DNA of 20,919 nucleotides from Alphaproteobacteria bacterium (lineage in GTDB: Bacteria > Pseudomonadota > Alphaproteobacteria > UBA828): NCBI GenBank assembly GCA_022826345.1, contig JAJDVB010000136.1, positions 1 through 20,919 on the forward strand, read 5' to 3'. Of the stretch, positions 1 through 8,987 are shown piece after piece. The notes under the pieces are model-generated. The model worked only from the letters and a program-made list of their open reading frames with translations, had not been told where the DNA came from and did no database searches. Position numbers and translations under genes: made by a program. The stretch's first letter is position 1, and each line of letters begins with the position of its first letter.

Positions 1-335
1 GCAGACGCGTCGCGAATCGCCATGCTCTGACGCTAGCGCATGGCGAAATTCGTTACCAGCAATTCCTACGGAGCGCGTCTCCAGGCGCGGCCGTTGATGT
101 CAACGCCCAACATGCCATCACTCTATGACCGAAGGATTACGATTTTGGGCATGACGCGTTTTCCAAAGAGGCAGTTCAGGGAACCGAATAGGCACCTGGA
201 GGAAGCGAACTGGCACGTATTCTAGACTATGCTCGCCGCACAGGGAAAGCGTTAATGCACTGAAATACTGCAATTAAGCGTACTTCAGCGTACCCCGATC
301 ATATGTTACCAAACACTGCACCATGGTCCGGGGTC
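1..335. other. AT-richer intergenic stretch, no convincing gene
   Basis: These 335 bases hold no gene I can support. Base composition is visibly lower in GC than the rest of the window; 241-300 is about 47% GC by hand count. One 61-codon reading frame (40-225, plus) begins at an ATG with no ribosome binding site and encodes nothing recognisable. It is probably chance. The stretch lies beyond the 3' end of the ridA-like gene and may be a decayed gene or the edge of an acquired segment. No terminator with a T-run was seen. Confidence 0.5.
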
Positions 336-740
336 TCAGCCGATGACGGCCGTGGCCTCCACCTCGCAGCGGACATCGGGCGAGTAGAGGGCCTGGACGC
401 CCATTAGCGTCATCGAGGGCGGCGTGTGGCCCTCGAAGAGCTTCCTGTTGGCGGCGTTAACCACCTCGCCTTCCTCGAAACGGTAGTTGGCGACGTAGGT
501 GTTGAGGCGGACGATGTCCGCCACTGTCCCGCCGGCCTCGGCGAGCACGCGGCGGATGTTCTCGTGTGCCTGGGCGAGCTGGGCTGCGAGGTCCGGCCCT
601 ACCGACTCGCTGTTCGCGTTCCAGCCGACCTGGCCAGAGAGATAGACGGTCTTGCCGCCCTCGGCCACCACCGCGTGGCTCAGGCCATAGGTCAGATAGT
701 CTGGCACGTTGTCCGGGTTGATATGGGTGAACTTGGCCAT
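336..740 (-). CDS. RidA/YjgF-family protein (Rid subfamily lacking the catalytic Arg)
   Basis: This is a 134-residue protein of the RidA/YER057c/UK114 fold, usually a small cytosolic trimer. Canonical RidA hydrolyses reactive enamines/imines released by PLP enzymes. Family signs are YLSGQVGW (residues 33-40), the helix with the [10 protein letters not shown] segment (61-70), and the C-terminal [10 protein letters not shown] block. The glutamate matching E. coli Glu120 is present (Glu126). By simple alignment, the position matching E. coli Arg105, which binds the substrate carboxylate, is Leu118. The protein therefore probably belongs to a Rid branch without imine deaminase activity, and its substrate is unknown. 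A strong GGAGGA ribosome site precedes the ATG. It sits 39 bp downstream of the acyl-CoA synthetase and is probably co-transcribed with it. Confidence 0.9.
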   Translation of the reverse strand: MAKFTHINPDNVPDYLTYGLSHAVVAEGGKTVYLSGQVGWNANSESVGPDLAAQLAQAHENIRRVLAEAGGTVADIVRLNTYVANYRFEEGEVVNAANRKLFEGHTPPSMTLMGVQALYSPDVRCEVEATAVIG

Positions 741-779
741 GGGGTCCTCCGTGGTTGCGGCCGGGCGCGAGGCGGCGCC

Positions 780-2474
<1,695 letters not shown>

Positions 2475-2523
2475 GGTCCCTACCTCGTCCGGGCTGCCCG
2501 CCGCTGCGGACAGGGAGCGCCGG

Positions 2524-2596
2524 TGCCCAGGGGCGGAATCGAACCACCGACACGCAGATTTTCAGTCCGCTGCTCTACCAACTGAGCTACCTGGGC
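2524..2596 (-). tRNA. tRNA-Phe (GAA)
   Basis: Reading the minus strand gives a full 73-nt cloverleaf. The acceptor stem is GCCCAGG/CCTGGGC with discriminator A. The D-arm contains AGTTGGTAGA. The anticodon stem GCGGA/TCTGC closes the loop CTGAAAA with anticodon GAA, and the T-arm contains TTCGATT. The bases after the discriminator are CCG, so the terminal A of CCA is not encoded and must be added by CCA-adding enzyme. It lies downstream of the antiporter gene, has its own promoter candidate (2618-2646), and is followed by the acyl-CoA synthetase gene. In alphaproteobacteria a tRNA-Phe commonly ends this gene cluster. Confidence 0.97.
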
Positions 2597-2617
2597 CTAG
2601 GCCGGCACGCGGGCCTG

Positions 2618-2646
2618 TGTATAGGCCACGGGGCGGCGGCTGTCTA
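2618..2646 (-). promoter_or_regulatory. sigma70-type promoter for tRNA-Phe
   Basis: On the minus strand there is a -35 box TAGACA (2641-2646), a spacer of exactly 17 bp, and a -10 box TATACA (2618-2623). The -10 ends 21 nt before the mature tRNA 5' end, which gives a short leader. Matches to consensus are 5/6 and 4/6. Position, spacing and the GC-rich discriminator all suit a stable-RNA promoter. It may also drive the acyl-CoA synthetase and RidA-like genes downstream. Confidence 0.6.
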
Positions 2647-2672
2647 CGCGCCGGCCGCGGTCATGGCAACCG

Positions 2673-3638
2673 TCAAACGGCGAGGTATTGCGCGGCGACG
2701 AAGGCGGCGTAGCCGAGCAGCAGGAACACGCCGAAGGGCCGTCCCAGCCGGATGCCCGAGAGCATCGTCGCGATCACGAGGCCGGTGACCCCTGCCAGCA
2801 CCCAGATGTCGAGGTGGATGATCTCGTCGGGCACCGGCAGCGGCGTCACCACGGTCACGACGCCCAAGATCGCCAGGATGTTGAACACGCTGGAGCCGAT
2901 CACGTTGCCGATCGCGACTTCGGCGTGCTTGCGATAGGCCGCCACCACGGTGGTCGCGAGCTCCGGCAGCGAGGTGCCGACCGCCACCACGGTGATGCCG
3001 ATCACGGTCTCGGTGATGCCGAGGCCACGCGCGATGATCGTGGCGGCGCCCACCATCAGATGCGCGCCAAAGCTGACGCCGGCGAGACCGAGCAACGCAG
3101 CGAGCGCAGCAAGCCAGATGGGCTTCGGCAGGTGCTGGCGCTCCTCGGCCTCTTGGCTGTGGCGGCCGCCCGTCGCGTTGCCGAGCCGGCGCTCGTGCCA
3201 GTAGGAGGCGACGGTGAGCACCCCGAGCAGCACCAGCATCAGCGCGCCCTGCCAGGCGACGAGGGTGCCCAACGAGACGAAGACGACGAGCAGCGCCGTA
3301 GCCCCGATCAGCGTCGCGCCGTCCCGCACCGCTGCCTGCCGCGACACCATGACCGGCGTGATCACCACGGCGAGGCCGAAGATGAGAAGCAGGTTGGCAA
3401 TGTTGCTGCCGATTACGTTGCCAAAGGCGATGCCGGTCGAGCCCCTGAGCGCGGCCTGCAGGGTGACCACCAGCTCGGGCATCGAGGTGCCGAATGCCAC
3501 GACCGTGGCCCCGATGAGCAGCGGCGAGACATTCAACCGCCGGGCGAGCGCGACCGAGCCCCGCACCAGCGCCTCACCGCCCACGAAGAGCAGAATGAAC
3601 CCGCCGATGAGCTGGATATGGGTCAGCGGGTCGAGCAT
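2673..3638 (-). CDS. calcium/sodium antiporter (CaCA family, YrbG-like)
   Basis: This 321-residue inner-membrane exchanger would move Ca2+ (or K+/Na+) against Na+. It shows the family's two inverted alpha-repeats. The first runs over about residues 43-93 with GTSMPEL and GNVIGSNIANLLL; the second runs over about 213-266 with GTSLPEL and GNVIGSSVFNILA. Ion-binding glutamates Glu55 and Glu226 are in place. Roughly ten hydrophobic segments are split by a hydrophilic loop near 148-172. I chose the ATG that begins MLDPLTH, with a GAGG ribosome site just upstream, because the longer reading frame only adds Arg/Pro-rich residues shadowing the upstream gene. The start lies 16 bp inside the RNase G gene, suggesting translational coupling. 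It occupies the place where yacG is often found. Confidence 0.93.
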   Translation of the reverse strand: MLDPLTHIQLIGGFILLFVGGEALVRGSVALARRLNVSPLLIGATVVAFGTSMPELVVTLQAALRGSTGIAFGNVIGSNIANLLLIFGLAVVITPVMVSRQAAVRDGATLIGATALLVVFVSLGTLVAWQGALMLVLLGVLTVASYWHERRLGNATGGRHSQEAEERQHLPKPIWLAALAALLGLAGVSFGAHLMVGAATIIARGLGITETVIGITVVAVGTSLPELATTVVAAYRKHAEVAIGNVIGSSVFNILAILGVVTVVTPLPVPDEIIHLDIWVLAGVTGLVIATMLSGIRLGRPFGVFLLLGYAAFVAAQYLAV

Positions 3639-5053
3639 CTGCCTCTGTGGCTTGCGGCGGTAGGTGTGCCGTCCCGCTCTAGCAGAAAGCGACCGTGCGG
3701 CCGGGCCGGGTCGGGAACGAGCGTGACCGGAATACCGAGCCAACGCGCCAACGCGTCATCGCCAGGCCGGGCGAGCGCTTCCAGCAGCGCCGGCGCTGCG
3801 TGGAGGGTGAGCGCCCGCGCCCCGCTCGCCGCCTCGCGCCGGGCGGCCGCTGCCGCCTCGTGCGCTATGGCTTCCAGGTGCAGCCTGCGGCCGCCGAAGG
3901 CGCCGCTCGCGGGCTCGGTCAGCGCCTGACGCAGGCTCGGGCCGAGCCGCTGGCGGTTGACCTCCACCACGCCGCCAGCGGTGACGCCGAGCACGCGATG
4001 GGGGGTCCGGTCGGCCGCGAGCGCGCGCTTCAGCGCTTTGAGCTGCGCCTCCCGGCGGCGGGCCCCGCCGCGGCCCGCAAAGTCGATCGCGATCAGCCCG
4101 CTCAGGTTGCGCAGGACGATCTCGCGGCCTGCCGCCTCGGCGGTCTCGGCCGCTGCGGCGCCGGCGGCCTGGCTCGTGTCGACGTCGATGGCGGTGAGCG
4201 CACGGGTCTCCTCGATCGTGAGCCGGGCACCGCCGGGGAGCACCACCTCGGGCTCCAGCCCCGCCTGGAGCCGGCCGGCGCAATCATGGCGCTCGAAGAG
4301 CGGGGGTGACGGGTCGGCAAGCGCAAGCGACGGCAACAGGTCAGGTGCCTCCTGCGCCATCAGCTTGCGTGCGTGCTCATGCGCCGCGCGGTCGTCGATG
4401 GCGATGCACGCGGCCTCCGGTGCCGCCACGTCGCGCAGCAGGCGGCCGAGCAGCCCGCCCGCGTGCCAGAGGCGCCGGGGCGTCCGGTCGCGCCGCGCCA
4501 CAGCCTCAATCTCCTGCCAGCGCGCGGCCAACGCGGCGACTTCGGCCGGCACCACGTCCGGGTTCGCTGCGGCGGCCGCAGCCCTGATCGTCAGAGATCC
4601 GCCGGGCGCCCCGGCGGGGATTTCGATCCCATCCAGCGCCGCGCTCAGCGCACGCTTGATCTGCGGGTCGCGGAGACGGCGCGAGAAACTGAGCCCCTGC
4701 CCGCCGGGGCGGAAGACGGCGTAGCGGCCAGCCAGCGCGGGCTTACGCGTGACCCGCGCGCGCTTGCCTTCGTAAGCGTCGCAGACCACCTGCACGATCG
4801 GCGGCGCGCCATCGTCGTCGAGCGCCCGTGCGCCTTGCAGGAACGCCTCTTCGCCCCCGCCGATATCGACGACGCAGGCATCGATGCCCTTCATCCGGCC
4901 GAGCGGGCGCGCTACGTGCACGTCGCCGATGCGGCTGGGACTCGCCATCCACTCAACGAAGAACGCGACTGGCCGCCCGCCTGCGACCACCGCCGCCTGG
5001 ATGCCATAGGGGCTCGCGGTGATGAGTAACTCGTCGCCCATCGCCTCGATCAC
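3623..5053 (-). CDS. rng: ribonuclease E/G family protein (short RNase G)
   Basis: This is an endoribonuclease of the RNase E/G family, acting in rRNA maturation and mRNA decay. The N-terminal S1-like region runs from MGDELLIT to about residue 120, with the typical QVVCDAYEGKRARVT block. The catalytic DNase-I-like part carries TAIDVD (Asp286, matching E. coli RNase E Asp303) and GLIAIDF (Asp320, matching Asp346), followed by VNRQRLGPSL. Numbering is from the ATG at 5041. The C-terminus ends soon after, with no CPxC zinc-link motif and no scaffold domain. Either a GTG at 5053, overlapping the maf stop as GTGA, or the ATG at 5041 may be the start. The longer form is given because of the coupling overlap. 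Product length is 472-476 residues. Confidence 0.9.
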   Translation of the reverse strand: MIEAMGDELLITASPYGIQAAVVAGGRPVAFFVEWMASPSRIGDVHVARPLGRMKGIDACVVDIGGGEEAFLQGARALDDDGAPPIVQVVCDAYEGKRARVTRKPALAGRYAVFRPGGQGLSFSRRLRDPQIKRALSAALDGIEIPAGAPGGSLTIRAAAAAANPDVVPAEVAALAARWQEIEAVARRDRTPRRLWHAGGLLGRLLRDVAAPEAACIAIDDRAAHEHARKLMAQEAPDLLPSLALADPSPPLFERHDCAGRLQAGLEPEVVLPGGARLTIEETRALTAIDVDTSQAAGAAAAETAEAAGREIVLRNLSGLIAIDFAGRGGARRREAQLKALKRALAADRTPHRVLGVTAGGVVEVNRQRLGPSLRQALTEPASGAFGGRRLHLEAIAHEAAAAARREAASGARALTLHAAPALLEALARPGDDALARWLGIPVTLVPDPARPHGRFLLERDGTPTAASHRGRCSTR

Positions 5054-5658
5054 ATGGGGCCGGGAGGCCGGGGCGGCAAGCCGAGGCCCGTCAGCAGCCG
5101 GTATGTCTCGTGCAGCGGCAGCCCCACCACGTTGGAATAGGAGCCATTGACGAAGCGGACGAAGGCCGCCGCCCGCCCCTGGATCGCGTAGCCGCCGGCC
5201 TTTCCCCGCCACTCGCCGCCGGCGAGATAGATCTCTATTTCCTCCACCGAGAGCCGCTTGAACGCCACGGCGGTGCGTACCAGCCGGCTCACGGCGCGGC
5301 CCGCCGGGTCGATCACCGTGACTCCGCCGCAGACCCGGTGGCGCCGGCCCGAGAGCAGCGAGAGGCAGTGCCGAGCGCTCTCCTCGCTCTCCGCCTTGTC
5401 CAGGATGCGCCGGCCGCACGCCACCACCGTATCGGCGCCGAGGACGAAGGCTCCCGGATGGCGCGCCGCGACCGCCTCCGCCTTCTCGCGGGCGAGCCGG
5501 GCCGCGTGCGCCTCCGGCCGCTCGCCGGGGAGCACGGCCTCGTCGAGCGCCGCAGGCTCGACCGTGTCCGGGGCATAGCCGATTTGCTCCAGCAGGGCAC
5601 GCCGGCGGGGCGACGCCGAGGCAAGCACCAGAGGCGGGCGCGGCGAAGGGGCGGCCAT
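5050..5658 (-). CDS. maf: Maf family nucleoside-triphosphate pyrophosphatase
   Basis: This 202-residue cytosolic enzyme of the Maf/HAM1-like fold hydrolyses non-canonical or selected nucleoside triphosphates (dTTP/UTP type, or modified pyrimidines) to the monophosphate and PPi. Signature SASPRR is at residues 14-19, the acidic catalytic GADTVV has Asp76, and the C-terminal block has GKAGGYAIQGRAA and VNGSYSNVVGLPL. Length is normal for the family. It starts 2 bp after the phosphatase stop codon, and its TGA overlaps the RNase G GTG by 4 bp. The QGRAA form fits the YhdE-like subgroup (dTTP/UTP), but the exact specificity is an inference. Confidence 0.95.
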   Translation of the reverse strand: MAAPSPRPPLVLASASPRRRALLEQIGYAPDTVEPAALDEAVLPGERPEAHAARLAREKAEAVAARHPGAFVLGADTVVACGRRILDKAESEESARHCLSLLSGRRHRVCGGVTVIDPAGRAVSRLVRTAVAFKRLSVEEIEIYLAGGEWRGKAGGYAIQGRAAAFVRFVNGSYSNVVGLPLHETYRLLTGLGLPPRPPGPM

Positions 5659-5660
5659 GC

Positions 5661-6107
5661 TCAGACCACCGGCGGGCGGGGCGCGCCGAAGCGCTCCGTG
5701 AGCTTCGCCATGAGCCCGTCCCGCACCTCGCGGTAGGCGAACAGCCGGGTCTCGCGGTTGCCCTCGACGATGCTGGGATCGAGGGTGTGCCAGAACTCAA
5801 GCTCGCAGTGGGCAGTGCGGGTAAGCTCGATCGCCCTGTGCTGGGCCTCCGGCGAGAGCGAGACCACCATGTCGAAGGAATCGCTTTCGAGATCGTCGAA
5901 GGTCTTGGGCCGGTGGCCGCCGATATCGATCCCGATCTCCGCCATGACGAGAACCGCGAAGGGATCACGCCCGCCGCCGCTGCGCACGCCTGCCGAATCG
6001 ACGAAGAGCCGGGTACCGAAGAGGCTCTTCATCAGCCCTTCCGCCATGGGCGAGCGCACGGAGTTCCAGGTGCAGGCGAAGAGGATGCTGCCGGGGAGTA
6101 TGCCCAT
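5661..6107 (-). CDS. low-molecular-weight protein-tyrosine-phosphatase family protein (arsC-like)
   Basis: This 148-residue protein has the LMW-PTP fold, also used by arsenate reductases. The phosphate-binding loop CTWNSVRS gives C(X)5R with Cys12 and Arg18, and the general-acid Asp110 is in the LDPS loop. Both are needed for catalysis. It is often labelled ArsC in alphaproteobacterial genomes, but an arsenate role is unproven; a phosphatase acting on protein or small molecules is equally possible. I chose the ATG of MGILPGSILF because upstream codons are Arg-rich shadow sequence overlapping UPF0262. It starts 14 bp after UPF0262 and ends 2 bp before maf. Many relatives carry infA between these two genes; here there is no room for it. 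Confidence 0.9.
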   Translation of the reverse strand: MGILPGSILFACTWNSVRSPMAEGLMKSLFGTRLFVDSAGVRSGGGRDPFAVLVMAEIGIDIGGHRPKTFDDLESDSFDMVVSLSPEAQHRAIELTRTAHCELEFWHTLDPSIVEGNRETRLFAYREVRDGLMAKLTERFGAPRPPVV

Positions 6108-6121
6108 GGCGAGGGAGCGGG

Positions 6122-6607
6122 CTACAGCCGGACATGCAGCGCGTGGACGAGCGTGAACAGCCGCCGCGCCGTCGTCTCGTCGATATCGATGGTGCCGGCG
6201 AGCTCGCGCCGGATGATCTCGGCGCCGTCGTTGTGGCAAGACCGCCGGCCCATGTCGATCGCCTCGATTTGCGACCGCGGCGCGGTTCGGATCGCCTCGT
6301 GATACGTGTCGCAGATGGTGGCGTAGTCGCGCAGCGTCTGGCGCAGCGCCGCAAGCAGCAGCACGGCTTGAACCTGCGGCACGCCCATGTCGTCCTCGAC
6401 ATCGAGGAGCAGCCGCCCCTCTTCTCGGCCGATGCGCAGCCGATAGGGGCCGCCCGACCCTTCGACCGGCGCGAAGCTGTTCTCCTCCAACAGGTCGTGG
6501 ATGGCGATGCGGCGCTCGTGTTCGTAATCCGGGCCCCGGCGAAAGCCGGCGCTCGGGTCCAGCGCGACCTCCACCAGCCGGTCCGTGCCGGCCGGGTTGG
6601 TGTCCAC
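6122..6607 (-). CDS. UPF0262 family protein
   Basis: This 161-residue conserved alphaproteobacterial protein has no known function. Recognisable family features are the early EHERRIAIHDLLEEN segment (residues 29-43), the central LRIGREEGRLLLDV block, and the DMGRRSCHNDGAE motif near residue 118-130. It has no signal peptide or membrane segment and should be cytosolic. It begins 4 bp after the hisD stop and is followed 14 bp later by the LMW phosphatase, the order usual for the class. Family membership is confident; no biochemical role should be assumed. Confidence 0.9.
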   Translation of the reverse strand: MDTNPAGTDRLVEVALDPSAGFRRGPDYEHERRIAIHDLLEENSFAPVEGSGGPYRLRIGREEGRLLLDVEDDMGVPQVQAVLLLAALRQTLRDYATICDTYHEAIRTAPRSQIEAIDMGRRSCHNDGAEIIRRELAGTIDIDETTARRLFTLVHALHVRL

Positions 6608-6611
6608 CCCT

Positions 6612-7913
6612 TCACTCCGAGCCGCCGCCGAGCCTGAGCGCCACCGAGAGCGCGTGGGCGTGAAGCCCTTCGGCTTCGGCGAGCGTCACGGCCGCCGGGC
6701 CGATCTGCGCGAGGCTCGCGGCGTCGCAGCCGACGAAGGTCGTGCGCTTGAGGAAGTCCAGAGGCGAGAGGCCCGAGGAGAAGCGGGCGCTTCGGGCGGT
6801 CGGCAACACGTGGTTGGGGCCGGCCACGTAGTCGCCGATGGCCTCCGGCGTGTGCCTGCCGAGGAAGATGGCACCGGCGCTGGTCACGGCCTCGGCCAGC
6901 TTGCCGGGTTCAGCCACCGCAAGCTCCAGGTGCTCGGGTGCGAGGCGATTGATCAGCGGCGGCGCCTCGTCGAGGGAGCCGACGACGATAACCGCGCCGT
7001 GATCCCGCCAGCTCGCGGCGGCGATGTTGGCACGCGGCAGCCGCGCCAAGTGCGCCGCCGCGGCCTCCGTCACCCGGTCCGCGAACGCCCCGTCGTCGGT
7101 AATGAGAATTGCCTGCGCGTCCCCGTCGTGCTCGGCCTGCGAGAGCAGGTCCGCCGCGATCCATTCCGGCTCGTTGACGGCATCCGCAACCACCAGGATT
7201 TCGGAGGGGCCCGCAATCATGTCGATGCCGACGATGCCAAAGACCAGTCGCTTGGCAGCGGCGACGTAGGCGTTGCCGGGGCCCACGATCTTGTCCACCG
7301 GCGCGATGGTCTCGGTGCCATAGGCGAGCGCGGCAACCGCCTGCGCCCCGCCGACCCGATAGATCTCGGTGACGCCGGCGATCTCGGCGGCAGCCATGAC
7401 CGCCCTATCGAGCGCCCCGTCCGGCGTCGGCACCACCATGGCGATGCGCTGAACGCCCGCGACCCGTGCGGGAATCGCGTTCATCAAGACGGTACTCGGA
7501 TAGGCGGCGGTGCCGCCCGGCACGTAGAGCCCGACCGCATCCAGGGGCCGCCAGCGGGCGCCGAGTTGAACGCCCGCCTCGTCGCGGTAGTCGAGGTCCG
7601 CCGGCATCAGGCGGGCGTGGAAGGACTCGATCCGCTCCGCCGCCTGCGCGAGCGCGTCGCGCACGGCCTCGGGCGCGGCGGCGGCCTGTGTGGCGGCTTC
7701 GTCCGCCGAGAGGCGGATCGTGTCAGGCGTGAGCGCAATGCGGTCGAAGCGCGCGGTGTAGTCGAGCAGAGCCGCATCGCCGCCTTGGCGCACCGCATCC
7801 ACGATCGCTGCCGCCTCGCGGTCGACATCTTCCGCCACCCCGCGCCGCGCGGCGAGCAGGGCGTCGAAGGCTGCGGCGAAGCCAGCGCCGGCGCTATCCA
7901 GCTTGCGTGCCAT
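6612..7913 (-). CDS. hisD: histidinol dehydrogenase
   Basis: This 433-residue zinc enzyme carries out the last two steps of histidine synthesis, oxidising L-histidinol to L-histidinal and then to histidine with NAD+. Zinc ligands match E. coli HisD: Gln259 and His262 in [10 protein letters not shown], Asp361 in [12 protein letters not shown], and His420 near the C-terminus. The catalytic Glu327-His328 pair is in LAPEHLEL. The NAD-binding [15 protein letters not shown] block is at 127-141. Length is typical and all key residues are present. Its start lies 20 bp inside the end of hisG, so the two are translated from one message. Confidence 0.97.
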   Translation of the reverse strand: MARKLDSAGAGFAAAFDALLAARRGVAEDVDREAAAIVDAVRQGGDAALLDYTARFDRIALTPDTIRLSADEAATQAAAAPEAVRDALAQAAERIESFHARLMPADLDYRDEAGVQLGARWRPLDAVGLYVPGGTAAYPSTVLMNAIPARVAGVQRIAMVVPTPDGALDRAVMAAAEIAGVTEIYRVGGAQAVAALAYGTETIAPVDKIVGPGNAYVAAAKRLVFGIVGIDMIAGPSEILVVADAVNEPEWIAADLLSQAEHDGDAQAILITDDGAFADRVTEAAAAHLARLPRANIAAASWRDHGAVIVVGSLDEAPPLINRLAPEHLELAVAEPGKLAEAVTSAGAIFLGRHTPEAIGDYVAGPNHVLPTARSARFSSGLSPLDFLKRTTFVGCDAASLAQIGPAAVTLAEAEGLHAHALSVALRLGGGSE

Positions 7914-8559
7914 TCACCGCCTCGCCGAAGCGCCCGATCCAGGCCTGGAGCTCGCCCGCCCTGGTCTTGAGCGCGGTGCGGTTGACCACCAGCCGGGCGG
8001 AGACATCGGCAATATGCTCGACCTCGACCAGGCCGTTGGCCCTGAGCGTCGCGCCGGTGCCCACCAGATCCACGATCCTGCGGCAGAGCCCGAGCCCCGG
8101 GGCAAGCTCCATCGCGCCGTTGAGCTTGATGCACTCGGCCTGCACCCCGCGCGCGGCGAAATGGCGGCGCGTCACGTGCGGATACTTGGTCGCGACCCGC
8201 ACGTGACTCCAGCGCGACGGATCGTCCCCGGTCGCGAGTTCCGCCGGCTCCGCCACCACCATGCGGCAGAGGCCGATGCCGAGATCGAGCGGCGCATAGA
8301 TCTCGCGGTAGTCGAATTCCATCAGCACGTCGTTGCCGACCACGCCGAGCTGGGCCGCGCCGAAGGCGACGAAGGTGGCGACATCGAAACTGCGCACCTG
8401 GATCAGGTCGAGGCCCGCATCGGAGGTGGTGAAGCGGAGCTGGCGCGCGTGCTCGTCCGCGAACGCGGTCTCGGGCTCGATGCCAGCACGCGACAGCACG
8501 GGCGAAAGCTCGCGAGCGATCCGGCCCTTGGGCAGCGCGAGCAGCAGGCCGGCGCTCAT
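7894..8559 (-). CDS. hisG: ATP phosphoribosyltransferase, short form
   Basis: This 221-residue enzyme catalyses the first committed step of histidine synthesis, joining ATP and PRPP to phosphoribosyl-ATP. It opens with [10 protein letters not shown], carries [10 protein letters not shown] (residues 71-80), [14 protein letters not shown] (121-134), and the PRPP-binding loop [11 protein letters not shown] (162-172). The C-terminal regulatory domain of long HisG is missing, so this is the HisG-S type, which in known cases needs HisZ as partner. No hisZ is in the window. The ATG at 8559 overlaps the DUF2948 stop as ATGA; the longer frame upstream is rejected as shadow sequence. Confidence 0.96.
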   Translation of the reverse strand: MSAGLLLALPKGRIARELSPVLSRAGIEPETAFADEHARQLRFTTSDAGLDLIQVRSFDVATFVAFGAAQLGVVGNDVLMEFDYREIYAPLDLGIGLCRMVVAEPAELATGDDPSRWSHVRVATKYPHVTRRHFAARGVQAECIKLNGAMELAPGLGLCRRIVDLVGTGATLRANGLVEVEHIADVSARLVVNRTALKTRAGELQAWIGRFGEAVNGTQAG

Positions 8560-8987
8560 GCCCGATCTTCCTCCCCCTGCACCGCAGCCAGTCGCGGCTC
8601 CTCCAGGTCCTGAAACAGGCAGGCCAGTTGCCCAACCTCGATCCATACCTCGGCGCCGTCCTGGAACAGCAGCCGCACCACGGTCGCGGACTGGCCGGGC
8701 TCGGCAACCATGCCCGCGAGCTTGAGCAGCCGCGCGGGCTCGGCGCGGTCGATCCCGCGCAGCTTGACCGCGGAGACCGCATCGAAGTGGATCGCGGCCC
8801 GTGCCTGGCCCGCAGGGCCGCCCGCGGCTTCGCGGCAGCGGCGCACGACGATGGCCGCGAAGCGGCTATCGGCGGGCTCGAAGGCCATCTCGCCCACCGC
8901 GAAGACGGCATCCTCAAGGCATGCCGAGATCACGGCGAGATCGCCGGCATCCTCCGCCCGGAGCTTGAGTCGCTCGCACGCGGTCAA
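8556..8987 (-). CDS. DUF2948 family protein
   Basis: This 143-residue alphaproteobacterial conserved protein has no known function. It begins [22 protein letters not shown] and carries [13 protein letters not shown] and the hydrophobic block [17 protein letters not shown] (residues 102-118), which fit this family. No catalytic motif, signal peptide or membrane segment was seen. The start codon appears to be TTG, overlapping the murA stop as TTGA, and the stop overlaps the hisG ATG as ATGA. It is thus locked between murA and hisG, its usual place in the class. The unusual start codon rests on reading-frame position and the overlap, not on a clear ribosome site. Confidence 0.85.
   Translation of the reverse strand: MTACERLKLRAEDAGDLAVISACLEDAVFAVGEMAFEPADSRFAAIVVRRCREAAGGPAGQARAAIHFDAVSAVKLRGIDRAEPARLLKLAGMVAEPGQSATVVRLLFQDGAEVWIEVGQLACLFQDLEEPRLAAVQGEEDRA

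Noticed and set aside
40..225. A 61-codon plus-strand frame at the left edge
   Set aside because: No ribosome site and no similarity I recognise; it lies in AT-richer DNA where it may be chance.
2524..2596. tRNA-Phe as an integration site for a mobile element
   Set aside because: No integrase, no duplicated tRNA 3' end and no compositional break were seen on either side of the tRNA.
5054..5968. N-terminal extension of the RNase G frame through maf and the phosphatase gene
   Set aside because: The extension is Arg/Ser/Pro-rich and fully overlaps maf and part of the phosphatase gene in another frame. RNase G homology begins at MGDELLIT.
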